Source of the DNA: Erythrophleum ivorense
Lineage: Eukaryota > Streptophyta > Magnoliopsida > Fabales > Fabaceae
Length of the DNA: 64,000 nucleotides
Assembly: GCA_026724425.1 (NCBI GenBank)
Contig: JAIUCV010000009.1
Location: 24,569,846 to 24,633,845 of the forward strand
Reading direction: 5' to 3'
The position numbers and the translations under genes were made by a program. Shown piece by piece: positions 1 to 11,225 of the stretch (position 1 is the first letter of the stretch; each line of letters opens with the position of its first letter). The notes below the pieces were generated by a model that was given only the letters and a program-made list of their open reading frames with translations, was not told where the DNA came from and did no database searches.

Positions 1-3000
1 GTGTTGCATAACGGATAAAATTTTCATTTCATGTCTTGTGGACCATACGAACCTATCCATCTCATTCTTCTATCTAAACACATGCATACTACTCAAAACC
101 ATCTTAAAATGTTTCCAAAAACTCGAGCTCATACCATACATACACAAAATAATACAAGGCTATCTCAAGTTGTGTTGCTAGATTTTTGGTATCAATTTGA
201 CAAATCATAACTAAATCTGGAAAAATAGAAATGATGCATACTATACCATTTTGGAAAGCTAAAAATGTTATTTTTATGCTAAAAATAAGTCCAGACAAAA
301 ACAAGAATGTGTAGCTACTAGAAATTGATAGAATAGTAGCAAAGGTACTGCTTCATTGCTGGTACTAACTCTGAACTTCAAAAATTCATATCTCTCTAGT
401 CAGACATCCAATTAGGGTGATCTTGGTGACCATAGAAAGCCTATCATGTCTAGTTTATGCTTGTAAAATTTCATAAGCATTGGACTCCATTGGCCCTCGA
501 ATGACATAGGAAAAAAAATTGACCATATGAACAGTAACCATATCAGAACAATAGAAATTTGGCAACTTTGAAAATTCATAATTAATTCCACAGAGCTCCA
601 AATAATATGATCTTTATCTTCCCAAGAATTTCTAGATGAGATCTATATGCATGCCAAATTTAATGAGGAAATTCATCCATTTGGTTAGTTTGTGCGATAG
701 GGTTGCAATTTGGTCAATTTGTGCCTCTTAAAAGGGGTCTAATTTAGCTTCCATGACTTCCAAGGCCACTTGAGCACATGGAAAAGTGTAAGAATAGCCT
801 ACTAAACATGTCTCAAAGGTCCACAAATGTAGATCTCACAAATTCAGTCTCCCACTTGATGATATACACAAAGCATACATAGATAATTCTTGCCATTTAT
901 TGACAAAAACTTGCTACATCATTCAAGTGGTATCAATTCTTATATATACATAAGTATCCATATAATTGCACATGTTCAAAAGGGTTTACATCACATTAAT
1001 TATAAAATTACATCATATGCCATCAAAATGCTTACAAGATAAATACATAACACATTTCCATGTCAATCCTCTTCCTTTAAGTTTGGTGGCTTCCATTCCT
1101 TTGCTCACTTGGTCCACCTAGACATGTTAGGTAATGGGGAGGAAAGAATGAGATTCTAGGAATCCTAATAGCTCTTCTCCCTTTTAAGTACATATAATGG
1201 ATGCAAATTCAAGTCTAAAAATGCATGCATGGCTATCTTGAAATTCATAAACATACATGGAACATTTCTTGCATTCAAGAAGCCACATATAACATACATA
1301 GGCTTGCTAAGACAATGGTTTATCTTCACCCATTCTCTTTAGGCTTTTAGCCTTGCCTCACCTATTTTCTCAAAATAATTTTGACTAAGTCTCATTTTTT
1401 TAAAGACTTTTGATTTTATCTCACCCATTCTTAGGGACTTTTAGCTCATCCTCATTTTAGCTAAGGAACTTTTGGCTTCACCACACTCAAGTAAGCAATT
1501 CATGTTCATAAAAACATCATTCAATTGCATAAACAAAGCATCATGGTACCATGGCATATAAATACATGCTAGAAACATCTTTCATGGCTTAAACATACAC
1601 ACACACATTCAAAGACAGGAAAACACCCAAAGATGCATTAAAGAAAGGAGAGAGAGCTACCTTGATTGCAAAAGCACACTTTCTTCCTTAGAAAAGCTTC
1701 CTCTCCCTCGGCCAAACACTCACAAGGAAGTAGGGCTTGATTTCTTTGGCCTAACCACATTAAATGGGATCTAGTTATGCTCTTAGAACAAATTCTAATG
1801 TCATAAATATACTAGAAAAGCTAGATAGCTTATATAGTTCAATTATGGTTTCATAAGGCACCTAATGAAGTAACCTTAGGAAAACATGATCTTGGCTCCA
1901 TTCTCTCCCTTAATCTATGACTCTTAACTCCATTTAAACTACTTGGAGCCATCACACATTCATTTCAAGGAGCCTAGCTAGGTGTTGCTTCATTATGCTA
2001 CAATATGAAACCCATATCTCCATTTCACTTTCTAGACTTCTTAAATTTTTTCTAAAGCTTTCTCTCATACTCTCCTATAATATATGATACAATAATAAGT
2101 TTGGAAGAAATTAGAACACTCTTTAGGCCTATGAACTCTCCTTGGTTGAACCTATGCTCCCTTTCTTTGCACCCATGGAGTTTTCAATTTTTTGTTGAAG
2201 ATTGGGAGGCTCCCTAGGGGTCTTAGGAACTCAAACAAACATAGGCTTGGAAATTCTTAGATTAATACAGATTTTAGGTTATGTTCACAAATCCTTAACT
2301 TTTCTATCTTGCAAATTCATGGATGTTTGTTTGTTCTCTTTGCACTTTCTTACTTCCTACACTCCAACTTATGTGATTCACTCTTGGTTCTGCCAAAAAA
2401 CAAATCCCTCATGTCTGCTCCTATGAAGGCTGAAACTCACCCATACATGAACAAGAAGGAAGAAGCATGAGGCCTAATGGTGTTACCTTGAATTCAAGCT
2501 TTCCTTGAATGCTCTTCCTTTCCCTTTGGTTCTCTTTCTCCAACTCAAACTCCTCCCTTTTGGTCTGAACTCAAAACAGAACCAAAGGCTTCAATAATTC
2601 CATGGAAAGGAAGAGGAGAAGGAAGAGAAGAAGCTTACTAAAGATGAGAACAAGAAATTCCATAGATTTCTATACCTTTTGCCTAAAGATGAGAAGGGAC
2701 ACACGTTTATAAGGAGCATTAATAAAATTGTTCTAAAGAAATTCCATTTATGTCTTGTAAACTTGGCATTTTCATTTTAGGTTCATTTTAGCTCCTTTTT
2801 TAGAACCATATTCTCCATCATAAAATTTAGGTCTTCAATTTTATAAAATGCCTTTGGAATCATTCAATTTAGAGTTAAAACCTTCTCGAATGAAAGGGTT
2901 AAAGTTTTAGTCAAATGTCGTTAGAAAACATACACTGAAGGGGGTTTAACTGCCCTGGGGCTTTCCATGGTTTTCAAGGTCTCTAAGAACCCCGAAGAGC

Positions 3001-3264
3001 TCAAAATTTTCATTTAGAAAGTCCTTTTGTGAGTATTCTAAAAATTTTCTAAAATTACAAAAATGCCATTATGTTACGTAACTATTTCGTTAAATTCTGT
3101 CTGGTTGATTTGCGCCGATTTTTGAGCACCTCTGGCCTCCTATTTTCATTACTTAAGGTCTAAATCATTCTTCTAATTTTTTTAAGCCTTACCTAATTCA
3201 TTTCAGAAGACTTACTCTTAAAACAAGTTCGTTTCCGTCGTTTCTACGAAAATCAGACATTATA
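1..3264 (+). repeat. LTR-A copy 1 (cut by window start)
   Basis: Non-coding LTR-like repeat, present in full or part at least seven more times in this window. I define the sense strand as the one that begins TGTAACACC and ends near CGGATNTTACA. Recognisable blocks in order are: a block near 40 about a colour-free 'cattt...tcttgtggaccat' start, the 'cataactaa...gaaaaat' block, the block at 1090-1170 (GGTGGCTTCCATTCC, then GAATGAGATTCTAGGAATCC), the 'gggactttt...ctcacc' block near 1320-1490, a TTTATAAGG TATA-like site near 2708, and the 'ctctaagaacccc' block near 2970. The right end reads CAGACATTATA, a decayed form of the family end. No convincing coding frame is present; the small frame at 2202-2426 has no family features. 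The left end lies outside the window. Confidence 0.6.
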
Positions 3265-4077
3265 GTGTCAAGCTAAGGAAAGACAAGAAAAGAATAAAGG
3301 CTAAGAAGATTAGTGGTGGTTTTGTCATAACTAGTTCCTCATTGGCATATTCATACACATATAAAGCTTAAATATAAGAATCACATCCATTTACATGAAA
3401 TTAGACATTGAACTCGAGCCATTTATGGGTCATTTTGAACCATAAGGGGTCCAAACTTAATTCTTTATTTTCCTTAACTCATTTTTATCATAAATACATT
3501 TTTTCATACTTAAATTATGGTGCATAGCTCATGGAATCCCTTAATTTCTCATAGAACCCGAAATGACAACATAGGTGTCAAAATCTACACCAAGTATGAA
3601 AATTCATAATTTGGGTTATACAACTCCAAATCATGCAAATTAGGTGTCTATGGAAAGCTTAGGATGTGACCTACGTGCCATAAAATATTTAGGTGAAATT
3701 GAACTCATTTTCCTAGTCAAATATAATAAAATAATGACACGGTCAGAAATGGAGGCATGTAGATGACCTGAAGTTTGAAATTGTATATCTTAAGCTACAC
3801 ATCTTCAAATTAGGTACTTTTAGTGACCATAGAAAGCTTAAGATTAGATCTAATTTCCATAACAATTTTAAGAAAATCTAAGTTCATTTGTCTAGTGAAA
3901 GACATGGCAAATTAGTGGCTGCTACAGTACTAGGGCATAATCAGACCTTCAATTCAAAAATTCATAACTTCCTCTATACAACTCCTTTTTATGCAAACTT
4001 AGTGGCCCTAGAACAATTATAATGTTAGCTATATGCTTGTAAAATTTTATAAGCATTAGACTTTATTTGGCCCCTAA
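3265..4077 (+). repeat. A2 repeat, left part (split by insertions)
   Basis: Diverged relative of LTR-A; no gene. Text near 3600-3670 (AATTAGGTGTCTATGGAAAG) recurs near 53600-53630 in the other A2 copy. The block ends GGCCCCTAA at the Harbinger-type insertion. It appears to resume at 17562, because joining the two flanks gives a sequence that aligns by eye with the block at 32690-32730 (GGCCCTCG... then GAACAGTG). The exact left limit is uncertain. Confidence 0.5.
4075..4077. repeat. Target-site duplication TAA, left
   Basis: TAA directly before the first base of the left terminal inverted repeat; matched by TAA at 14045-14047. PIF/Harbinger elements duplicate a 3-bp TWA/TAA target. Confidence 0.7.
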
Positions 4078-4095
4078 CCCCGTGTTTGGATGGGG
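4078..4095 (+). repeat. Left terminal inverted repeat
   Basis: CCCCGTGTTTGGATGGGG; pairs with the reverse complement of 14027-14044 with three mismatches in the outer five bases. The inner 13 bases are identical. Confidence 0.8.
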
Positions 4096-4142
4096 AGAAA
4101 ACCAGAGGGGAGGGGAGATCAGGGGGGAGGGGTCACGTTTTC

Positions 4143-4158
4143 CCCCGTTTGGATGGGG
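4143..4158 (+). repeat. Internal second copy of the left terminal repeat
   Basis: CCCCGTTTGGATGGGG, 65 bp inside the left end and in the same orientation as the terminus. The G-rich stretch between the copies resembles the C-rich stretch near the right end. It could be an extra transposase-binding site or the scar of a terminal duplication. Confidence 0.65.
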
Positions 4159-4159
4159 A

Positions 4160-5177
4160 TAAAATGCGCGAGGGAGGAGAAAATAGGGGAGAAAACATGT
4201 GTGGGGCCCGCATATTTTTTTCTCTCCAGATGTGGGGAGATTTTGGAGAGAAAACGGGATCTTGCTTATACGTAATTTGCATTTCCCAAATTAACCCTGA
4301 ATATCAATTTCTTTCCGGCCTTTGTCCTCGATAAAAAGGTGCCAGCCAACCCTAATTTTTTTCTACCCATAACTTCGAATAAGCTCTGCCTCTTCGTTTC
4401 CTCGTTTCCTCCTGAACTGTGGCGTTGGACATTTTGACCCCCTTCATCCCATATTTCTCAAAAATCTCATACTGCTGCTCGATCCGTTGGTTCTTCCTCC
4501 CAGCTTGGCAATATCATAGTCGGGTATTTTCAACTTCTATTTTATATTTTATTATTTTCTATTACCATTAAAATCAATTGTCATTATTTATTTATTATGG
4601 TTATTGTTTTGATATCATCATTTCGTAGATAACCGTAGAAATATTTTTTACAATAAACATTTTTATACCAGAAATTGAACCTTTCACACACAGTGAGTCG
4701 AAATCTACCATAGGATTTGATTTAGAGGATAAATTAGTGATTTCACCTTTGCTTCCATAATTGTACGGACTAATTCCTCCGAAAATAAATTTTATGTATT
4801 GTATCCAATTGTATAATTGTATAGTTGAGTTGGACGAAAATAAATTTTATGTATTGTATGCAATTGTATAGTTGAGTTGGAGTCGGATATATCTCTTTCG
4901 AAATATATTTAGAAATTTGTCAAAACAGACAATTTTGAATGACTTCATTGTTAGTCTTTTGAAAATCAGGGTTCCTAAAATTGACGATTTGTTAAATCCT
5001 AATGTTACGTTTTACATATTATTGTATAATAATGTAGCATATAATATGTTTTTAGTGCATCATAGTATTTATTATGTCTTAATATTTTATACAGTTTGCA
5101 TTTATAAGTTTTTCCTTGGCTGATATACAATCTCCCTTTACAAATGTTGTATGATTATCTAGTAGGGCGATAATTAT
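4160..5177 (+). other. 5' non-coding region of the Harbinger element
   Basis: About 1 kb between the left terminus and the transposase start codon. The 4300-4500 stretch is pyrimidine-rich and could be promoter or leader. A 40-50 bp stretch around TTTTATGTATTGTAT (near 4790) is repeated in tandem near 4845. Small frames at 4086-4334 and 4872-5123 have no recognisable features. No clear TATA box was chosen. Confidence 0.4.
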
Positions 5178-6647
5178 ATGGAATTTACAATGGAAGAAGA
5201 TATGGATGATATTGACTTTGAAGTTAAGCAATTAATTAATTTTGGTGACCCAAATGCGGGCTCAAATTTGAACCATTTAATAGAAGAGCTGGACAGACAT
5301 AAACATACCTGTATGATCCGCTTTATATGTCTGCTTGTGCATGCAATCCATTTATTGGAAGAGATGTCAAATCTCAAGACTACATCTATTAAAGTTAGTG
5401 ATATCGATCGATATAATATGAGAAGACAGTTGATGATACAGTTAGAAGATGAAAAAAATTGTCGGGATATTTTACGTATGAGCCCACAGGCCTTTAAGGA
5501 GTTATGTGAGAAAATTCGAAGTAGTGGAAGAGTAAAAGATTCACAGTGGGTTACAGTTGAAGAACAAGTTGTCAAATTTCTCCACACATTGGCCCATAAT
5601 GTAAAAAATAGAACACTGTGCTTTTACTTTCATCGATCTGGGGAGACTATTAGTCGCCATTTTCATAATGTTTTGCGTGCGGTGGTTTCACTTAAGGCTG
5701 AGTTCCTTATACAGCCCTCTGGAGTAGAAGTTGCTGTCCAAATATGCAACAATAATAGATTTTATCCATATTTTAAGGTATGATATTATATTTATGTCCA
5801 TCTAAATCATGAATAATGTAAATATTTAATAGTATATTAGTATTAACTAATTGTATATGATAGGATTGTCTGGGAGCTATAGATGGAACTCACGTTCGAG
5901 CAAAAGTACCTAGAAAAGAGGCTGCTCGCTTTAGAGGACGAAAAGAATATCCTACCCAAAATATTTTTGCTGCATGTTCATTTGACATGAAATTCACTTA
6001 TGTTTTGGCTGGTTGGGAAGGCACAGCTTCAGATTCTAGAGTTTTAAAAAATGCTTTATCACGAGAAGATAGCCTTATAATACCTCAAGGTATTTATACC
6101 ACTTATTAATAATTTATAATATTAGAAAAAAGTTAAGTTTTTTTGTGCCTGCTAATCGATATTTATATATATGTAGGTAAGTTTTATCTTGGGGATGCTG
6201 GGTTTCCACTCATGCGAGGCCTATTGACACCTTATAGAGGAGTGCGTTATCACTTGAAAGAATACTCAGCTCGATCACCACAAAATGAAAAAGAAATTTT
6301 CAATCATCGACATGCTTCTTTACGAAATGTCATCGAGAGAACATTTGGGGTTTTAAAAAAACGATTTCCAATCATAGCAAGCGGCACTGAACCCCATTAT
6401 TCTTTTCAAACTATGACTGATATTGTGATAGCCTGTTGCATATTACATAACTTTTTGATGGGAGTCGATCCTGATGAGAATTTAATTGCTGAAGTTGATC
6501 GTGAATTACAGCAGAATCCCTCTGATTATGGAGACTTACTCTGGTTATGGTCAAGAGGAGGAATATAGACAAGGATCAATATTAAGAGAAAATATTGCCA
6601 ATCAAATGTGGAATGATTATCGAATTGAGTATCAAAATAGACAATAA
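5178..6647 (+). pseudogene. Harbinger (HARBI1-like) DDE transposase, C-terminal frameshift
   Basis: Transposase of the resident element, which would cut at the terminal repeats and insert into TWA targets with a Myb-like partner. Three exons with GT-AG introns fit in phase: 5178-5777, 5864-6089 and 6177-6568, giving 405 codons. Residues about 95-175 resemble the plant DUF8040 region. The DDE_Tnp_4 catalytic core follows, with D207 (GAIDGTHV), D282 (LGDAGFP) and E329 (NVIERTFG). The start at 5178 is the first ATG after an AT-rich leader and gives the usual family length. After residue about 385 the frame turns into DLLWLWSRGGI and stops at 6568. The typical family tail (EEEYRQGS... to MWNDY) lies in the +1 frame and ends at 6647. 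This implies a one-base loss or two-base gain near 6533-6537. The catalytic core is complete, so activity cannot be ruled out from sequence alone. Confidence 0.85.
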
Positions 6648-6858
6648 TTTAGTATATAATCATTTCATGTGATCCATATGGTATTATGTTATAATGTATA
6701 TTTATATTGTTTGAAATACTTAAGCATGTTATTAATAAAATTATTAGCCTTTTTTAAATAATTACATTGTTAGTAATATTGATCAATTGGTTTGTGTGAT
6801 GCAATTCTTTTTACTATTTGAGATTTTATGTTATTTTATTTCATGCAGAAATACACTG
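6648..6858 (+). other. Spacer between transposase and Myb-like gene
   Basis: Short AT-rich spacer. A good acceptor (TTTCATGCAG) ends 12 bases before the Myb-like ATG at 6859, which suggests an intron in the 5' untranslated region or a spliced leader exon for the next gene. Confidence 0.35.
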
Positions 6859-8041
6859 ATGGCTCCAAAACAAAAGGATTCAGTAAAAGATAATCTTCGA
6901 TGGTCGCCTGAGATGGATGAAGCTTTTCTCGATGCATTATTAGATGAGATGCTAAAAGGCAATCGACCAGATGGTACTTTTACAACTTTTGCATACGATA
7001 ATATGTTGCAAGCTTTGCGAAATTCTTTTGGGCCGCATATCACCAAGCAACATTTGAAAAATCGGAAAAAAAAACTTTATCGCAACGATTTGCAGAACTT
7101 TATGACTTATTTAATGGATTAAGTGGTTTCTCTTGGAGTCCAATCACAAAAATATTTGAAGCAGAAACTCAAATCTGGCATGACTTGATTGAGGTAATTT
7201 TGTTATATTTATTTCTTCATAAATAGTCAATTAATTTGATATTTTTATTAATTTTTTAAATGCATTTCTTTATAAATAGCTTTCACTTGTATTAGAATGA
7301 TATAAAAATTTTTTTTTATCATTGCAGAAAAAACCTCAAGCAAAAAAGTGGATGACTACACCTATTTTACATTATGATAAGTTATATGAATTATTTGGCG
7401 CAGACTGAGCCACAGGAAAATATGTTGAGAGTGCCAAAGATAAGGTAAAATGATGGCAAAAGGAGTGCATCGATCTGAATGATGAGGGTGATGATGGATT
7501 GCTGAATGAAATAACAAGTGAGAGTAATTTCAATGGGGGTTTTGAGCCTATGAACTCTGGAATAAATATAGAGTCATTTAGTCCCACGTATGCGAACTCA
7601 ACTCATTCAAATCACTCAACTGGTACTGCATCATCAAAAGGTCAAAAGCGCAAAAAAGTGATGGTTGATAATATTGAAGAGAGATATGAAAAAATTTCAC
7701 TGGGAATTAAAGAATTAGCTGAGGTAATGCGAGATGGAAATTCATTACAAGATAAGTCTATATCACTCTCGGAAAGGCAAGTTGCAGTGGCTGAGAAGCA
7801 AGCTGAAATTGCTGAAAAGGGACTTTCAATTTTAGAGAAAAGTAGACCTCGACATTATAGTGAAGAAGAAGTATGGACAGAGTTAGAAGAAATTGGTTTA
7901 ATTGATGAAACAAAATTGAAATGTTATTTTTTTCTGTGCAACGAAGAAAAAAATAAGCGAAAGTTTTTTGGAGTTCCAAAACATCTGCGATTACAAACAT
8001 TGATCCAAATGATGACTGATGCTGGCAGCTCTCAACCATAG
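6859..8041 (+). pseudogene. Myb/SANT-like DNA-binding partner gene of Harbinger, broken
   Basis: Second standard gene of plant PIF/Harbinger elements; the family carries an N-terminal Myb/SANT-like domain (Myb_DNA-bind_3) that binds element ends and helps bring in the transposase. Exon 1 is 6859-7193 and exon 2 is 7328-8041, joined by a GT-AG intron. The N-terminal 70 residues (RWSPEMDEAFLDALLDEM ... HLKNR) show the spaced tryptophan/hydrophobic pattern of the domain. A run of nine A at 7065-7073 shifts the frame; the expected continuation (FAELYDLFNGLSGFSW) is in another frame. Exon 2 has TGA at 7406-7408 and 7451-7453, both where CGA would fit the family, as expected from C-to-T decay. The last 180 codons (7499-8041) are open and contain a likely coiled coil (ERQVAVAEKQAEIAEKGLSI). 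Confidence 0.8.
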
Positions 8042-8419
8042 TTACCTTAGTAATGCTTACCAAGTTTGAATGATACTTATCAGGTCTAGCCATATTTTGA
8101 ATTTTCAATGTAACATTATCATTATGTGCTGGAGTTATCTATCGTGCAGTTATCTATCATGAGATATTATGAGATTATGCGTAATTAAATTGCTTTACTC
8201 TACCTTGTCAGACATTTGTAATTTGTAATAGATTGTAACATGCTTAGAATAGTATTTTGGTTTAATTATTTGTTATGAGGTAGAATGGTTTTATGTTAAA
8301 ACAATAATTTGAGTTTGTTTAGCAACAACTTTAATCAATTATTGCAGTTTTGTTATACAAGTAAATAAAATTAGTCAAAGGATTATAATATTTGCGTAGG
8401 TAAAAAGAAAAAAAAAAAA
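8042..8419. other. 3' flank of the Myb-like gene, non-coding
   Basis: AT-rich sequence between the broken Myb-like gene and the palindrome, with no gene or motif I can support. It ends in a poly-A run and a TA dinucleotide run (8407-8434). Confidence 0.5.
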
Positions 8420-9120
8420 TATATATATATATATGTATAAAGTTTTTTAAACCTTTCATATGATACCAATTACATTTAATTAAAATAAAGTTTTGAGTAA
8501 AAAAATTGTAATATTATTATTATGCAAAGAAAAAAGAAAATTAAAATATTGTTAAAAGTTTTTGAAATATGAAAAAGGGAAAAAATTAAATGTGTCTAAG
8601 AAAGAAAATAAAAAAGAAAATAAAGCTAGGAACTGGAAACGCAAAAACAAAAAACAAAAGGAAAAAAAAAAAATTTCCAACTGAAATTCAGTCGGACCCA
8701 TAGGGTCCGACTGAATTGGGTCCGACTGAATATCAGTCGGATCAGCGGTCCGACCAAAGTTTGGTCGGACCTATGGGTCCGACTGAATTGGGTCCGACTG
8801 AATATCAGTCGGATCAGCGGTCCGACCAAACAGTGGTCGGACCATAGGTCCGACCAAACTTTGGTCGGACCACTGGTCTGACTGAAATTCAGTCGAAATT
8901 TTTTTTTTTTTTTTTTTACGTTTTTACGTTTGGCCTTTCCACCTTTACATTTAATTTTTTTCCTCTTTCATCTTCCAAAAACTTTTAACAATATTTTAAT
9001 TTTCTTTTTTCTTTGCATAATAATAATATTACAATTTTTTTACTCAAAACTTTATTTTAATTAATTAAATGTAATCGGTATCATATGCAAGGTTTAAAAA
9101 ACTTTATATTATATATATGT
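8420..9120. repeat. Long inverted repeat (fold-back) with GTCCGAC-rich loop
   Basis: Two arms, about 8420-8730 and about 8850-9120, are near-perfect reverse complements for long stretches. For example, 8440-8454 pairs with 9091-9105, and the stretch around TTTTGAGTAAAAAAATTG pairs with its complement near 9040. The left arm has a 40-60 bp extra segment near 8595-8650. The middle (8690-8895) consists of repeated GTCCGAC and GTCGGAC words separated by 6-20 bases. The unit lies between two convergent gene pairs, so a transcript from either side would read into it and could form a long hairpin RNA. It could be a fold-back or non-autonomous element nested in the transposon, or a joined pair of subterminal regions. 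I found no TSD around it. Confidence 0.8.
8703..8834 (+). repeat. 72-bp tandem repeat in the palindrome loop
   Basis: A unit starting GGGTCCGACTGAATTGG at 8703 recurs at 8775 with a period of 72 bases; the second copy diverges after about 60 bases. Each unit holds several GTCCGAC/GTCGGA words. The minus-strand open frame at 8626-8829 is a by-product of this repeat. Confidence 0.75.
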
Positions 9121-9190
9121 TCCAAAAACTTTTAATAATATTTTAATTTTCCTTTTTTCTTCACATAATAATATTATAATTTACAACTTC
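8970..9190 (-). repeat. Partial duplication of the right palindrome arm
   Basis: The stretch starting TCCAAAAACTTTTAACAATA near 8973 recurs starting near 9120 (TCCAAAAACTTTTAATAATA) with small changes. This places a direct repeat of part of the right arm just outside the palindrome. Confidence 0.6.
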
Positions 9191-9476
9191 AATCTACTTT
9201 TCTTCTTGTCATTACTTTATAAATATTTTTTTCCAATAGAAATAATATAATTGTATTTCTTCTTAGCACCTTCAAATAATTTTCAACTATATTGATTTTA
9301 TCATTTTTAAAATAACACAAATTTATACCAACTAACAAGAAATTTCATTTATTATTCCCTCAACTATTTACATGGACATTCAACATATATACATTATATA
9401 CATATAACAATAGCATAACACAATATAAAAAACTCAACTTCATTTTTTGTAACAAAGTTAAGAAACCTAAATTAAT
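9190..9476. other. 3' flank of Transposase_24 gene A
   Basis: AT-rich non-coding sequence downstream (on the - strand) of gene A. No gene or clear signal seen. Confidence 0.4.
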
Positions 9477-11042
9477 TTATTCATCGTCTTCACTTTCCTC
9501 CTCCATACCATCAGTGCCTGTAGTCTGTGTCACACCTGAGATAGGTTGAGATGTATTCCGTCTCCCTTGGGATCGTGCGTTAGTGCTACGCGTAATTTCT
9601 TGCAATTGGGTTCGCAACTCTTCAATCTGCCGTTGTTGGTCTTCAAAATGACCTTGATATGACTTTGTGGACATATTAATAAATTCATTTCGAATCATAC
9701 TTTGAATATAGTTTGCATGGGGGTATGGTGGCATCTGACTTGAGGATGCTTCTCGATCATATGTATATCCCGTCTTAGCATCCCCCACAATTTTAGAAGA
9801 CATGTTACCGAGACCATATATGCCTCCCTTTTTTTTACCGCTAGCAGCTTTGACAAATAAATTTATATCTGTAGTATTTTCACTTGAGCTTGAACTTTCT
9901 CTATTTTCTCTTTGCTTCAAGTATTCATCCTAATAATATAAATACAAGTAATTAACATAAATATCCATGTGTATATTAGCAAAATTAGTATATATCTATA
10001 TATATACATACCCATACATTCTTTGATTTTTCATCCACCCATGAATTAGTTGACTTTCGTTGATGAGTTTTTTGGTAAAGTTCAGAAAATGAAGGATCTC
10101 GTCCCAACTCTCGGGCCTATGAAATGAAATAAAGCTATATTACATAAAATGATACCTTAAAACAAGAAAATAGATATATAAATTATACCAATCTTCGTGC
10201 ATGTTCCTCCATTGATGTAGAACCTCCAGTGTGTAAAGAAGCAGCAGCACGATTTTTCTTTTTCTGCTCACTGTTGGCACGAAATTCATTAGAGTCCCAA
10301 TGATCACATAAATTTTCCCAAATTGGCTGTTTTATCCATGAAGGTCTTTTCCGTGTATCGCGTACATGTCCAATGATATCCTTTAACCGTTTTTGCACTC
10401 GATTTTTCCAGTTATGCCAGATTTCATGGTGATGTGATGGATCCCAATAATAACATTTCTTATAGTGAAACCACAAAATCAATACAAACAAATAAAGAGG
10501 TATGTCAGATAAAATTAATTAATTAACATTTTGGATAAACAAATAAAGAGTTATGTCAAATAAAATTAATTAAATATCATTCTTGGTATAGTAATCAAAG
10601 AAATCAGATAAACCTCAAACTCATGAAACCATAGTTGTTGATATTCGTATGGAACCTCACTCCAACAGTTCCATGGACCATCATATTTATCTTTGACAAT
10701 GGTAACAATTGAATTACAAACATCCTTATTATTTGGGTTGAACCTACAAAAAGAATAACAGTGGAAGCAAATTATGACCCATTACCAAAAACTATGTAAT
10801 AATATATGTAAGAAAATTAAAGGTAAAAACCCAGTCCCATCAGGCGTAATCAGTGTAGGAAGAACTTCATTATAATTAGTAGACGGCTCATCATGTATTT
10901 CAAAAGTATCTTGTTGCACATTATCTGCTTCTGACTGAATATTAGGTAAAGTTTGTGAACTTGGTGGTGTTTCTTCCACCACAGTTGATGATTCTCCCTT
11001 AGAAGACTTTTTCTGTGTCTTTTTTCCTTTCCTTGAAAACAT
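9477..11042 (-). CDS. Transposase_24 (Ptta/En/Spm-type) protein, copy A, intact, 5 exons
   Basis: Protein of the plant Transposase_24 family (Ptta/En/Spm), usually linked to CACTA elements; its biochemical role is not settled. I read five exons with GT-AG introns, all in phase: 11042-10831, 10743-10614, 10458-10189, 10116-10012, 9929-9477. They give 389 aa. The acidic, low-complexity N-terminus is followed by the family core: SEVPYEYQQLWFHEFE (exon 2), KCYYWDPS and RPSWIKQPIWENLCDHW (exon 3), and KKKNRAAASLHTGGS. Then come SWVDEKSKNVW (exon 4), a GGIYGLG glycine motif (exon 5), a likely coiled coil (FEDQQRQIEELRTQLQEI) and an acidic tail. I chose MFSRKG at 11042 because the longer open frame to 11348 adds only AT-derived hydrophobic sequence. 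It is the only element gene here with no visible lesion. A duplicate lies upstream at 11618-12884. Confidence 0.8.
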
Positions 11043-11225
11043 CCTACACAACAACAAGTAATAAAATATTTTAATAATAATATAATAATATAACCATGTG
11101 AGACTAAAATGATAATCTTTTATACTTGCCTTAGCACCTTCGTGAATACACAGAGGGGAAAAGAATATTAGAGAAGAATGTTGAGAGATGAGGAGAAGAT
11201 GGAAATGAGATAGGAATGTATATGG

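Noticed and set aside
4086..4334. Frames at the left end of the Harbinger element
   Set aside because: Low-complexity G-rich terminal sequence; the frames start inside the terminal repeat.
8626..8829. Minus-strand 67-codon frame in the palindrome
   Set aside because: Its repeated peptide comes only from the 72-bp tandem repeat; it has no start context or family similarity.
8690..8895. DRE/CRT stress-response elements in the GTCCGAC array
   Set aside because: The DRE core is (A/G)CCGAC; here the base before CCGAC is T throughout, so this reading is weak.
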